Part shown: positions 52,589 to 61,565 of the stretch, piece by piece | How the letters are laid out: every line of letters starts with the position of its first letter | Numbering within the stretch: position 1 is the stretch's first letter | Source: Flavobacterium sp. GT3R68 | GTDB taxonomy: Bacteria > Bacteroidota > Bacteroidia > Flavobacteriales > Flavobacteriaceae | Reading direction: 5' to 3' | Length of the DNA stretch: 64,000 nt | Assembly (NCBI RefSeq): GCF_007109225.1 | Contig: NZ_VJZK01000004.1 | Coordinates: forward strand, 62,001 to 126,000 | Made by a program: the position numbers and the translations under genes | Notes under the pieces: generated by a model | What the model saw: only the letters and a program-made list of their open reading frames with translations | Database searches by the model: none | What the model was told of the DNA's origin: nothing

Positions 52589-53452
52589 ATGGAACCTATA
52601 AAAATAATTGAATGCCCACGTGATGCGATGCAAGGCATTAAGGCATTTATTCCTACCGAAAAAAAAGTCGCTTACATCCAGTCTTTACTGCGTGTGGGCT
52701 TTGACACTATCGATTTTGGTAGTTTTGTTTCCCCGAAAGCCATTCCGCAGATGCAGGATACCGCTGAGGTTCTGGCGCAGCTGGACCTGTCGCAGACCCG
52801 AAGTAAATTACTGGCCATTATCGCCAATACGCAAGGCGCCGTCACAGCGTCAGGACATTCTGAAATTCAATATTTAGGTTATCCTTTCTCCATTTCTGAA
52901 AATTTTCAGATGCGGAATACCCACAAAACGATAGCGGAGTCGTTAGTTACCTTGCAGGAAATTCTCGAAATCGCCGATAAAAGTAATAAGGAGGTCGTAG
53001 CCTATCTTTCAATGGGTTTTGGAAATCCTTATGGTGACCCATGGAATGTGGATATCGTGGGGGATTGGACCGGGAAATTGTCTAAAATGGGTGTCAAAAT
53101 CCTTTCTCTTTCTGATACGGTGGGAAGTTCCACCCCGGCAATGATAGAGTATTTATTCTCCAACCTGATTCCGAAATACCCCAAAATAGAATTCGGAGCG
53201 CACCTGCATACAATACCCGAAAAATGGTTCGAAAAAGTAGATGCTGCCTATAAAGCAGGGTGCCGCCGGTTCGATGGTGCCATTCAGGGTTTTGGAGGCT
53301 GTCCGATGGCCAAAGACGATTTGACCGGGAACATGCCGACCGAAAAATTATTGTCTTACTTTACGACTCAAAAAGAAAACACCAATACCAGTCCAATGAG
53401 CTTTGAAAGCAGTTACAATGAAGCGACCAAATTATTTGGCGAGTTTCATTAG
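52589..53452 (+). CDS. Hydroxymethylglutaryl-CoA lyase-like protein
   Basis: A DRE-TIM metallolyase of 287 residues that splits HMG-CoA into acetoacetate and acetyl-CoA, the last step of leucine degradation. Family features: ECPRDAMQG in place of the usual ERDGLQ (the Arg and Asp are kept), the SDTVGSS metal-site segment, HLHT with the two His ligands, and the catalytic Cys loop GFGGCPMAKDD. The AM replacing GL is a deviation from the canonical motif. Homologues in flavobacteria share it as far as I recall. It overlaps the second dispersed repeat by 2 nt at its stop codon. Confidence 0.88.
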   Translation: MEPIKIIECPRDAMQGIKAFIPTEKKVAYIQSLLRVGFDTIDFGSFVSPKAIPQMQDTAEVLAQLDLSQTRSKLLAIIANTQGAVTASGHSEIQYLGYPFSISENFQMRNTHKTIAESLVTLQEILEIADKSNKEVVAYLSMGFGNPYGDPWNVDIVGDWTGKLSKMGVKILSLSDTVGSSTPAMIEYLFSNLIPKYPKIEFGAHLHTIPEKWFEKVDAAYKAGCRRFDGAIQGFGGCPMAKDDLTGNMPTEKLLSYFTTQKENTNTSPMSFESSYNEATKLFGEFH

Positions 53453-53528
53453 GAGCTTTTTCCCGCTGTTCACAGTATCTTATTATAAAAAAAATAATAA
53501 GGATACTTGCTTCCATCGGGGCTAGGGA
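53451..53528 (+). repeat. Dispersed intergenic palindromic repeat, copy B
   Basis: 78 nt starting at the stop codon of the lyase gene and ending 99 nt before guaB. It shares the end segments of copy A (AGGAGC, TTCCCGCT, TATCTT, AAGGAT, ATCGGGGCTAGGGA). The centre differs: ATTAT/ATAAT replaces CTGCTT/AAGCAG, but the pairing is conserved. Confidence 0.7.
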
Positions 53529-53627
53529 TTTTGGATTCCAAATACGGATTCTTAATATAATGTTATTTCAATTCCATTTTTAATGATAAATTCCTTATAT
53601 TTGCACGCAATTTAACTACAAATTGCA

Positions 53628-55100
53628 ATGATAGCACACAACACAAAGATTATCGGCGAAGGTTTAACTTACGATGATGTCCTACTGATTCCCAACTACT
53701 CCAATGTGCTTCCTCGCGAAGTGAGTATCCAATCAAAATTTTCAAGAAATATAACGCTTAATGTTCCCATTGTATCCGCAGCTATGGATACCGTGACCGA
53801 AAGTGCTATGGCAATTGCTATGGCTCAGGAAGGCGGAATAGGTGTTTTACATAAAAATATGACCATCGAGCAACAGGCTGCGAAAGTCCGTAAAGTAAAG
53901 CGTGCCGAGTCCGGTATGATCATCGATCCGGTAACTTTGCCGTTGACTTCTAACGTTGCTGATGCCAAAAGTGCCATGAAGGAATTTGGTATTGGTGGTA
54001 TTCCAATTGTGGATGAAAACAAAATACTAAAAGGAATTGTTACCAATCGGGATTTGCGTTTCGAAAAAAACAATGCCCGACCAATTGTTGAGGTGATGAC
54101 CAGCGAAAATCTGGTTACCGTAGCGGAAGGAACTTCATTGGAACAAGCCGAAGTTGTCCTGCAAGGAAACAAAATCGAAAAACTTCCGGTTGTCGATGCC
54201 AACTATAAATTAGTGGGATTGATTACCTTTAGAGATATCACCAAGTTAACCCAAAAACCAATTGCCAACAAAGATGTTTTCGGACGTTTGCGTGTTGCTG
54301 CCGCTATCGGAGTTACCGGTGATGCGGTTCAGAGAGCTGAAGCTTTGGTGAATGCAGGTGTTGATGCAATTATTATAGATACGGCCCACGGACATACGCA
54401 AGGTGTTGTCAATGTGTTGAAAGAAGTAAAAAGTAAATTCCCCCAAATAGATGTTATCGTTGGAAATATCGCCACTCCTGAAGCTGCCAAATTCTTAGTG
54501 GAAAATGGTGCTGATGGTGTGAAAGTCGGAATCGGACCGGGGTCCATCTGTACCACTCGTATTGTGGCGGGTGTTGGTTTTCCGCAATTTTCAGCAGTGT
54601 TGGAAGTGGCTGCTGCGATAAAAGGTACCGGTGTTCCTGTAATTGCTGATGGTGGAATCCGTTATACGGGTGATATTCCAAAAGCAATCGCCGCAGGTGC
54701 TGATTGCGTAATGTTGGGTTCCCTTCTGGCAGGAACCAAAGAATCGCCGGGAGAAACCATTATTTTTGAAGGAAGAAAATTCAAATCCTACCGCGGAATG
54801 GGTTCTGTTGAAGCAATGGAAGGCGGGTCAAAAGACCGTTATTTCCAGGATGTAGAAGATGATGTCAAGAAACTGGTTCCGGAAGGAATTGTTGGCCGTG
54901 TACCTTATAAAGGAGAACTTAACGAAAGCATGTTACAATTTATCGGCGGTTTACGGGCCGGGATGGGATATTGCGGTTCTAAAGACATTCAGACTTTACA
55001 GGAAACCGGTCGTTTTGTTCGCATTACCGCTAGCGGAATTAATGAAAGTCATCCTCATAATGTGACCATTACTAAAGAAGCTCCGAATTATTCGAGATAA
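53628..55100 (+). CDS. guaB: IMP dehydrogenase
   Basis: Converts IMP to XMP with NAD, the committed step of GMP synthesis. The 490 residues have the catalytic Cys in GPGSICTTRIV near residue 306, VSAAMDTVTESAMA at the N-terminus, and two CBS domains between about 95 and 215 (VTNRDLRFE, LVGLITFRD), which are the regulatory nucleotide-binding module. The mobile flap segment (EGIVGRVPYKG) is also present. A TATATTTG box at 53596-53603 lies 25 nt before the start. The dispersed repeat is just upstream of this box. A terminator follows. Confidence 0.97.
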   Translation: MIAHNTKIIGEGLTYDDVLLIPNYSNVLPREVSIQSKFSRNITLNVPIVSAAMDTVTESAMAIAMAQEGGIGVLHKNMTIEQQAAKVRKVKRAESGMIIDPVTLPLTSNVADAKSAMKEFGIGGIPIVDENKILKGIVTNRDLRFEKNNARPIVEVMTSENLVTVAEGTSLEQAEVVLQGNKIEKLPVVDANYKLVGLITFRDITKLTQKPIANKDVFGRLRVAAAIGVTGDAVQRAEALVNAGVDAIIIDTAHGHTQGVVNVLKEVKSKFPQIDVIVGNIATPEAAKFLVENGADGVKVGIGPGSICTTRIVAGVGFPQFSAVLEVAAAIKGTGVPVIADGGIRYTGDIPKAIAAGADCVMLGSLLAGTKESPGETIIFEGRKFKSYRGMGSVEAMEGGSKDRYFQDVEDDVKKLVPEGIVGRVPYKGELNESMLQFIGGLRAGMGYCGSKDIQTLQETGRFVRITASGINESHPHNVTITKEAPNYSR

Positions 55101-55116
55101 TTATTAGCTATATTTT

Positions 55117-55157
55117 AAGGCATAAATGTAACTTCATTGCTATATTTATGCCTTTTT
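55117..55157 (+). terminator. Intrinsic terminator after guaB
   Basis: An 11-bp stem AAGGCATAAAT/ATTTATGCCTT with a long 16-nt loop, then six T. Confidence 0.82.
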
Positions 55158-55165
55158 TGATGAAT

Positions 55166-57040
55166 TTATTCTAGTAAATCCTTCTTTAAATGTTCACTAT
55201 CCCAACTGTGATTGGTGGCGGCTATCTGTGCATGAATATCACTTTTCAGTAATTGTTCCTGCATTTCATTTTCTTCTTTCACTGACACCAGATAAGCCAT
55301 TCTATCATGCCGTTTTTCGGCCAGTTTACGGATGTTGATTTCGTCATATTTAATAAACTGCTGGCCTTGGCGGTTGGCGGTATATTTCCGATGTCCCAGT
55401 TCCACTAAAGCATCCACGCCCATATGAACGGCGCTGTATAAAGTTTCGCGATAAATATGATTTACTTTATGATCTATCAGTTCATAGGCATCGATACGGT
55501 TACGGGCCCTGGTCATGATCTTTAGTTTCGGAAAATGTTTTTGCAGCAATTCAATCACCTGCAGGTTTACACTGGGATTATCAATGGCGGCAATAAATAA
55601 TTTGGCATTTTCGCATCCTGCTGCTTTTAATAATTCCAAACGGGTAGCATCGCCATAATAAACCTTGAAACCCATTTTCCGAAGCAAATCAATTCGATCT
55701 GAATCATAATCCAAAATGGTAGCTTTGACATTATTAGCTCGGAGTAGCCTTCCAACGGTACTTCCAAAATGACCAAAACCCGCGATGATAACAGGATTGT
55801 TTTCGTTAATGTAATCGCTGTCATTTTTGCGCTCTTTTACTTTAGCCCGGGTATTGGGGTAAATCAGTCGTTCATTAATAAGTAATAAAAACGGTGTGGC
55901 CACCATACTCAAAGCGATGACTGCCATAATCTGATTGGCCAGCATACTCGGAATAATATTCAATAACATCGAGAAACTCATAATCACAAAGCCGAATTCC
56001 CCCGCTTGGCTCAAACTCAATGACATTAAGATATTCTGATCTTTTCTCTTTTTGTAAAATTTGCCTATAGCCAAAAGAACCACAAATTTAACCATCGTTA
56101 AAATGGCCCCAAAAGCAAAAATAAACAACGGATTGATACTGATCAGCCTGAAGTTGATCGAGGCGCCTACGCCAATGAAAAACAACCCTAATAATAGTCC
56201 CTTGAACGGGGCAATATCTCCTTCTAATTCGTGTCTGAATTTGGAATTGGCCAGTACGACACCTGCCATAAATGCACCAAGCGCCGGACTTAACCCCACT
56301 AACTGCATGAGGTACGAAACGCCGACAACAAGAAGCAAGGCGGAGGCAGTAAAAAGTTCCTGGAGTCTGGTTTTTGCTATGATATGTAAAAGAGGAACAA
56401 ACACAAAACGGCCACCAAAATATATTAGGGAGATGATTCCTAAAACGATAAGTGTCTGTAACCAACTGGCATAACCTGAAATTAACGAGGGCTGAATTTC
56501 ATTAACGGTTTCAGGATTTACAGAAGACAATAGAGGTAAAAAAGCAAGAATTGGGATTACCGCAATATCCTGAAAAAGAAGTATGGCAAATGAGGAACGT
56601 CCCATCGAGGTTTTAGACAGTCCTTTTTCCTTAATGGTTTGCAATACGATTGCTGTGGAGGAAAGTGCCAAAGATAACGAAATAGCCAACGTTGCTTTCC
56701 AATTCCATTCCATGAAAATGAGGCAGCCTATAAATAAAACAATGGTTGTAGCAATCATTTGCATGCTACCCATCCCGAGAATGAATCTCTTCATTTTCCA
56801 AAATTTCTCCGGCTCCATTTCAAGGCCAATAAGGAACAACATCATTACTACACCAAATTCCGCAAAATGCATGATGTCCTGGCCTTCATGACCAATGAAT
56901 CCCAATACGAATGGCCCAATGATCATACCGGCAAATAAGTAGCCCAAGGTCGAGCTTAATCCCATTTTTTTAGCAATGGGAACACAAATCACTGCTGCCG
57001 ATAAATAGATGATTGCCTGAAGTAGAAAATTAGTATCCAT
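55166..57040 (-). CDS. Kef-type CPA2 cation/proton antiporter
   Basis: Potassium/proton antiport, 624 residues. The start is set at MDTNFLLQAIIYLS. Residues 1-390 hold 12 or so membrane helices with the CPA2 segments GLEMEPEKFW, SLSLALSSTAIVL and SLSQAGEFGFVI. Residues from about 400 form the cytosolic RCK/TrkA-N domain with the Rossmann motif VIIAGFGHFGSTVGRLLRAN. The glutathione-gating loop of E. coli KefC cannot be confirmed by eye. A flavodoxin-like ancillary gene ends one base before this start, so the two are cotranscribed. Confidence 0.92.
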   Translation of the reverse strand: MDTNFLLQAIIYLSAAVICVPIAKKMGLSSTLGYLFAGMIIGPFVLGFIGHEGQDIMHFAEFGVVMMLFLIGLEMEPEKFWKMKRFILGMGSMQMIATTIVLFIGCLIFMEWNWKATLAISLSLALSSTAIVLQTIKEKGLSKTSMGRSSFAILLFQDIAVIPILAFLPLLSSVNPETVNEIQPSLISGYASWLQTLIVLGIISLIYFGGRFVFVPLLHIIAKTRLQELFTASALLLVVGVSYLMQLVGLSPALGAFMAGVVLANSKFRHELEGDIAPFKGLLLGLFFIGVGASINFRLISINPLFIFAFGAILTMVKFVVLLAIGKFYKKRKDQNILMSLSLSQAGEFGFVIMSFSMLLNIIPSMLANQIMAVIALSMVATPFLLLINERLIYPNTRAKVKERKNDSDYINENNPVIIAGFGHFGSTVGRLLRANNVKATILDYDSDRIDLLRKMGFKVYYGDATRLELLKAAGCENAKLFIAAIDNPSVNLQVIELLQKHFPKLKIMTRARNRIDAYELIDHKVNHIYRETLYSAVHMGVDALVELGHRKYTANRQGQQFIKYDEINIRKLAEKRHDRMAYLVSVKEENEMQEQLLKSDIHAQIAATNHSWDSEHLKKDLLE

Positions 57041-57041
57041 T

Positions 57042-57647
57042 TTATATTTGTATTGTTGCAAACCATTCGTTCATATAATGGTATTCCAAAATTTCTTCAA
57101 TGTTTAAATCATTATTTTCTAAATATTCCAAAAAATAGCCATAAATCAATCCATTCTTATGATAATCCTCTTCGGTCATATTATGGGTTCCATGGACTAC
57201 AAACGGAGGTAGATACTGCATATTGCATACTTTTGCCGTCTGATTGAAGGGCTCCAGTAAATTGGGGATCGTATACCGGTCTCGTCCCGTTTCACAATAG
57301 TTTTCTTTGTCTCCGCCGGTGGTAATTACCTGGAAAACAATTTTATCCTGAAGTACTTTTCCTTTTCTGCCATAGGCCCAGCCATGTTCCAAAACCATAT
57401 CAATCCACTGTTTCATCAACGGCGGACAACTATACCAGTACATAGGATGGTGCCAGATGATTATATCATGCTGTGTCAATAACCATTGTTCGTGTTTTAC
57501 GTCAATATCAAAATCTGGATATTCCTCGTACAAATCATGAAAAGTGATATTCTCTGATTCGGGAATATTTTTAACCAATGCTTTATTAGCATGCGATTTT
57601 TCAAATAAAGGATGAGAAAATATAATTAAGATTTTATTTTGTGGCAT
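57042..57647 (-). CDS. NAD(P)H oxidoreductase of the KefF/KefG type
   Basis: 201 residues from the ATG giving MPQNKILIIFSHP; a frame extending to 57698 is not supported. It has the flavodoxin-like FMN segment FSHPLFEKSHANKAL, the HPMYWYSCPPLMKQWIDMVLEHGWAYG pattern and TTGGDKENYC. These mark the KefF/KefG/NQO1 family, which activates Kef channels and reduces quinones. It ends one base before the Kef antiporter start, the same arrangement as E. coli kefF-kefC. Its job is therefore probably to stimulate the antiporter under electrophile stress. Confidence 0.9.
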   Translation of the reverse strand: MPQNKILIIFSHPLFEKSHANKALVKNIPESENITFHDLYEEYPDFDIDVKHEQWLLTQHDIIIWHHPMYWYSCPPLMKQWIDMVLEHGWAYGRKGKVLQDKIVFQVITTGGDKENYCETGRDRYTIPNLLEPFNQTAKVCNMQYLPPFVVHGTHNMTEEDYHKNGLIYGYFLEYLENNDLNIEEILEYHYMNEWFATIQI

Positions 57648-57815
57648 GGACGTTAGATTACTGAATATATATGTTTTTGACCCAGCTAAAAAATGCATTA
57701 CGTGCTAACTGTCCCGAACGCTTCCGTTCATTGTGAAAGATATAAAATAAAGCGGAGTTTCGGAAATCCAATCTCAGCAGAAATTCAAATTTTATGATAT
57801 TTTTATAAAATAAAA

Positions 57816-57846
57816 TAAAAAAACCCGCTAAAATTATTAGCGGGTT
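57816..57846 (-). terminator. Terminator after purB
   Basis: A 10-bp stem AACCCGCTAA/TTAGCGGGTT with a 5-nt loop; the minus strand ends in seven T. Confidence 0.88.
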
Positions 57847-57868
57847 GCATGGGATTTTGATGTAGTAT

Positions 57869-59218
57869 TTAGTTGATCCCTAAATAATTACTTGGGGTAA
57901 TTTGCATCAATTCTGTTTTTATCTCGTCCGAAACTTCCAATGTGGCAATGAAATCCTGGATCGCATTTTTGTCAATTGTTGTATTGGTTCTGGTCAGGCC
58001 TTTCAATGCTTCGTATGGATTTGGATACGCTTCTCTTCTTAAAATAGTCTGAATAGCTTCCGCAACCACAGCCCAGTTTTTTTCTAAATCTTCCGCAAAT
58101 TTCGGTTCATTCAATAGCAGTTTGTTCAATCCTTTTAAAGTAGCCTCAAAAGCGATTAATGTATGTCCAATCGGAACGCCAATGTTTCTTAAGACGGTGC
58201 TGTCAGTTAAATCTCTCTGAAGTCTTGATAATGGTAATTTAGCCGAAAGATGCTCGAAAATAGCATTTGCTATCCCTAAATTCCCTTCCGAATTTTCAAA
58301 ATCGATTGGATTTACTTTATGAGGCATCGCGGAAGAACCAATTTCGCCAGCTTTGATTTTTTGTTTGAAATAATCCATCGAAACGTAGGTCCAGATATCA
58401 CGGTCCAAATCAATGATAATGGTATTGATTCTTTTCAAAGCATCGAAAAATGCCGCAAAATGGTCGTAGTGCTCAATCTGTGTCGTTGGGAATGAATGAT
58501 GTAATCCTAAAGTTTCTTCCACAAAATTATTTCCGAATTTTCTCCAGTCAATCTGCGGATAAGCCACATGATGGGCATTGTAATTCCCTGTAGCGCCACC
58601 AAATTTAGCGGCAAACGGAATGTTGAACAACAAACGCATCTGCTCTTCCAAACGTTCTACAAACACACCAATTTCTTTGCCTAAGCGGGTAGGGGAAGCA
58701 GGTTGTCCGTGGGTACGGGCCAGCATTGGTATGTCTTTCCATTCAATGCTTAAATCCTTCAGTTTCGATGTCAATGTTATCAAAGACGGCATATATACTT
58801 TTTCGAAAGCTTCTTTGGTCGAAAGTGGAATCGCCGTATTATTGATATCTTGGGAAGTTAATCCAAAATGGATAAACTCTTTATGTGCTGATAACCCTAA
58901 TTTTTCAAAAGCATCCTTGATGAAATATTCAACTGCTTTTACATCATGATTTGTTGTTTTCTCGGTTTCTTTAATCCAAAGTGCATCTTCTGTAGAGAAA
59001 TTTTTATAGATATTCCGTAAACTTTCAAATAAATTGGTATTGACTTCTTTTAACTGTGGTAAAGGAGCTTCACAAAGTGCGATGAAATATTCAATTTCAA
59101 CTAATACACGGTATTTGATTAAGGCTTCTTCAGAGAAAAAAGGAGCTAAGGAAATAGTCTTGTTTCTATATCGGCCGTCAATTGGAGATATAGCATTCAA
59201 TTCGTTTAAAGTAGTCAT
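57869..59218 (-). CDS. purB: Adenylosuccinate lyase
   Basis: Catalyses two steps of purine synthesis (SAICAR to AICAR and adenylosuccinate to AMP). The 449 residues begin MTTLNELNAISPIDGRYR; a frame to 59266 would cross the -7 box TATATTTG at 59251-59244. Key segments: TNHDVKAVEYFIK, HFGLTSQDINNTA, RTHGQPASPT with a catalytic His, and the signature loop GSSAMPHKVNPIDFEN near residue 285. The length is standard. It is single and ends in a strong terminator. Confidence 0.97.
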   Translation of the reverse strand: MTTLNELNAISPIDGRYRNKTISLAPFFSEEALIKYRVLVEIEYFIALCEAPLPQLKEVNTNLFESLRNIYKNFSTEDALWIKETEKTTNHDVKAVEYFIKDAFEKLGLSAHKEFIHFGLTSQDINNTAIPLSTKEAFEKVYMPSLITLTSKLKDLSIEWKDIPMLARTHGQPASPTRLGKEIGVFVERLEEQMRLLFNIPFAAKFGGATGNYNAHHVAYPQIDWRKFGNNFVEETLGLHHSFPTTQIEHYDHFAAFFDALKRINTIIIDLDRDIWTYVSMDYFKQKIKAGEIGSSAMPHKVNPIDFENSEGNLGIANAIFEHLSAKLPLSRLQRDLTDSTVLRNIGVPIGHTLIAFEATLKGLNKLLLNEPKFAEDLEKNWAVVAEAIQTILRREAYPNPYEALKGLTRTNTTIDKNAIQDFIATLEVSDEIKTELMQITPSNYLGIN

Positions 59219-59286
59219 TGTTGTGTTGTTTGTTCGAAAGGCACAAATATAAACCTTTAGAAACAATTTTGAAAAGGATTACTTTT

Positions 59287-59979
59287 TTAAATAAAATCTA
59301 AAAGCTTCTTTTTAAGTATTTTCATTCCTTCGGAAGCGACTTCCGGAATCACATCGAGCAGATTGGGCAGATTGTGAATTTGGACAGGTTTGGGGTCGAT
59401 ATAAAAAACGGGTGTGTCGGGATGCGTATATTGCACTAATCCCGCCGCCGGATAGACTTGTAACGATGTGCCGATGACCGCAAAAATATCCGCCTGCTTT
59501 GTTAACTCTAAAGCCTGCTCCAAAGCCGGAACTTCTTCACCAAACCAAACAATATGTGGACGCATTTGATGGTTGTTGTTGTCAAAATCCCCTAAAATTA
59601 AATCGTCATGCCAATCCAGAATGTAATTCTCATCTTTCGTGCTTCGGATTTTTAATAGTTCCCCGTGAAGATGCAAGACTTTTGTGCTTCCGGCTTTCTC
59701 ATGTAGGTTGTCGACGTTTTGGGTGATGATGTATACATCGAAATCAGTTTCCAGTTCGGCAAGAATCTGATGTCCGGCATTGGGTTGAACCTGTTTTAGT
59801 TGTTGTCTTCGTTTGTTATAAAAATCCAGTACCAATTCCGGGTTTTTATTCCAGCCTTCCGGCGAAGCGACTTCCATTACATCATGTCCTTCCCATAGCC
59901 CGTCCGAATCACGGAACGTTTTAATGCCGCTTTCGGCACTGATTCCTGCACCGGTCAGAACCACTAATTTTCTTTTCAT
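59287..59979 (-). CDS. cobB: NAD-dependent protein deacylase (sirtuin) lacking Cys
   Basis: Removes acyl groups from lysines with NAD. The 230 residues have the sirtuin motifs TGAGISAESGIKTFR, TQNVDNLHEKAG and the catalytic His in LHGELLK. A Y-x-x-R pair (FYNKRRQ near residue 55) is the class III signature linked to removal of succinyl and malonyl groups. There is no Cys anywhere, so the usual four-Cys zinc ribbon between LHGE and RPHIVWFGE is absent. Other motifs, including FGE and GTSLQVYPA, are kept, so activity is likely. It lies 68 nt upstream of purB on the same strand. Confidence 0.9.
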   Translation of the reverse strand: MKRKLVVLTGAGISAESGIKTFRDSDGLWEGHDVMEVASPEGWNKNPELVLDFYNKRRQQLKQVQPNAGHQILAELETDFDVYIITQNVDNLHEKAGSTKVLHLHGELLKIRSTKDENYILDWHDDLILGDFDNNNHQMRPHIVWFGEEVPALEQALELTKQADIFAVIGTSLQVYPAAGLVQYTHPDTPVFYIDPKPVQIHNLPNLLDVIPEVASEGMKILKKKLLDFI

Positions 59980-60034
59980 TCTTAAATTATTTTAAACTCG
60001 TAATTGTTTTTAAATTTACCAAAAAATATTGATA

Positions 60035-60697
60035 ATGGTGGATCTCGAATACCTGGCTTTTTTGGAAAACATATTGACTGAAAATCGGAAAGAGAAATTT
60101 TTGAAAGTGCTGCAAAACAGAACCCATCATTTTACGGTGGCCATTGAAGATGTTTTTCAGATGCACAATGCGAGTGCGGTGATGCGCAGCTGTGAGGTTT
60201 TCGGGATTCAGGAACTGAATGTTATTGAAGAGCGTTACGGAAAAAGCATCGATAAGGAAATTGCGATGGGCGCCCAAAAATGGGTGGACATCAATAAATT
60301 CGACAGTGTCTCCGGATGCATTGCCAGTCTGAAAGGAAAAGGATATCAGATTATTGCAACCACACCGCACGATAATGACTGTCTGCTTGAAGATTTTGAT
60401 ATTTCCAAACCAAGTGCTTTATTTTTTGGTACCGAAAGAGACGGATTATCAGAAGAAATATTGAAACAGGCGGATGGTTTTTTAAAAATACCGATGGTTG
60501 GTTTTACCGAAAGCCTGAATATCTCCGTTTCGGCGGCAATAATCATTCAGAATTTGATGAACCGATTGCGCCATTCGGATATAGACTGGCATTTGTCTGA
60601 TGAAGAAATTCTGGAAAAGCGATTGGCCTGGGCCAAGAATTCCATTAAGGATATCAAAAGAATTGAAGCGCGGTATTATTCAGAAAAAGTAGATTGA
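60035..60697 (+). CDS. TrmH family tRNA/rRNA 2'-O-methyltransferase
   Basis: 220 residues of the SPOUT class. The start is ATG 60035 (MVDLEYLAFL), preferred over the TTG at 60029. Motifs in order: RTHHFTVAIEDVFQMHNASAVMRSCEVFGI (motif 1 with the catalytic Arg in RSCE), ALFFGTERDGLSEEI and the knot MVGFTESLNISVSAAI (motif 3). The order and length match tRNA G18 methyltransferase TrmH, but a rRNA target cannot be excluded. The gene lies divergent from the sirtuin. Confidence 0.9.
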   Translation: MVDLEYLAFLENILTENRKEKFLKVLQNRTHHFTVAIEDVFQMHNASAVMRSCEVFGIQELNVIEERYGKSIDKEIAMGAQKWVDINKFDSVSGCIASLKGKGYQIIATTPHDNDCLLEDFDISKPSALFFGTERDGLSEEILKQADGFLKIPMVGFTESLNISVSAAIIIQNLMNRLRHSDIDWHLSDEEILEKRLAWAKNSIKDIKRIEARYYSEKVD

Positions 60698-60714
60698 TTG
60701 TCTTTTGATGAAAT

Positions 60715-61479
60715 TTATTTCTTCTTCAGAATCTTATATTCTTCGTAACATTCACTGATAGCATCCATGATTTGTAGATCGTTCGCAGTTTTTACAAAGG
60801 ATTCGGAGTAATTGCAACGTTCTAGAATTTCGGCAATTTCTTTTTTATCGACTCCAAGAAGTACAGAAATTGTTTCGCGGTCAAATTTGGAGGCCAATAA
60901 ATTACGAACAGTATCGTCCTTGCGCATTTCCTTTATTTTTTTAAGCTCTTTCGGTTTTTTGCCAAAGAAATTATAGAGCATATCCGCAGGATTGAATAAA
61001 GATCCCATGACCCTTCCAAAAGCACCCGGAGAATATTCGCCTGCCTCATAACCCGTGTCAAGACCTGAAATACTATAACGATAATTTTCTCTTGTTGGAA
61101 TCAGTTTGGAGTCGATTTCAAGATACCCGGTTAAATCATAAGGGCGTACGACAACTTCTTCAAGTGCGATGGCTTTTTCGGTCATCTGAATGCGGGTCGT
61201 TTTATTTTTGACCCAGTCGTTGGTCACTCGTATAGTCAAGGATTTGAATCCAATGAGGGAAAGGTGTAAGGTATCGTTTACGGCAATTTCAAGTTCAAAA
61301 AAACCTTTCGAATCCGAGATGGTCCCTTTTACTTTATTTAGATTAATGATATTGACATTGGCTAACGGCAACATGTTGTTGTCGTTAATGATAGTTCCTG
61401 TAACTTTTTGGGATTCTGTAGTCTGTGCTACAGTAAATGTGGAAAGTAATACTAAAAAGAAGACTACAAAATATCTCAT
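60715..61479 (-). CDS. Carboxypeptidase-regulatory-like domain protein
   Basis: 254 residues with a signal peptide (YFVVFFLVLLSTFTVAQ). Residues 20-110 are a CarboxypepD_reg-like beta-sandwich: VTGTIINDNNMLPLANVNIINLNKVKGTISDSKGFFELEI. The rest is unassigned, with a short helical tail of charged residues. In Bacteroidota this domain is found in TonB-dependent receptors and in free exported proteins; this is a free form without a plug or barrel. The gene converges on the methyltransferase gene with a 17-nt gap. Confidence 0.8.
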   Translation of the reverse strand: MRYFVVFFLVLLSTFTVAQTTESQKVTGTIINDNNMLPLANVNIINLNKVKGTISDSKGFFELEIAVNDTLHLSLIGFKSLTIRVTNDWVKNKTTRIQMTEKAIALEEVVVRPYDLTGYLEIDSKLIPTRENYRYSISGLDTGYEAGEYSPGAFGRVMGSLFNPADMLYNFFGKKPKELKKIKEMRKDDTVRNLLASKFDRETISVLLGVDKKEIAEILERCNYSESFVKTANDLQIMDAISECYEEYKILKKK

Positions 61480-61565
61480 ATGTGGCTTTAAAACTTTAAA
61501 AGTAATAAAACCCGATAAGATATTGTGCAGTCTTCGTATAATTATAAGAAAATTAACTAAAAGTA

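Noticed and set aside
57648..57698. Longer start for the KefF/KefG-like gene
   Set aside because: The flavodoxin-type N-terminus begins at MPQNKILI; the extra 17 residues show no family pattern.
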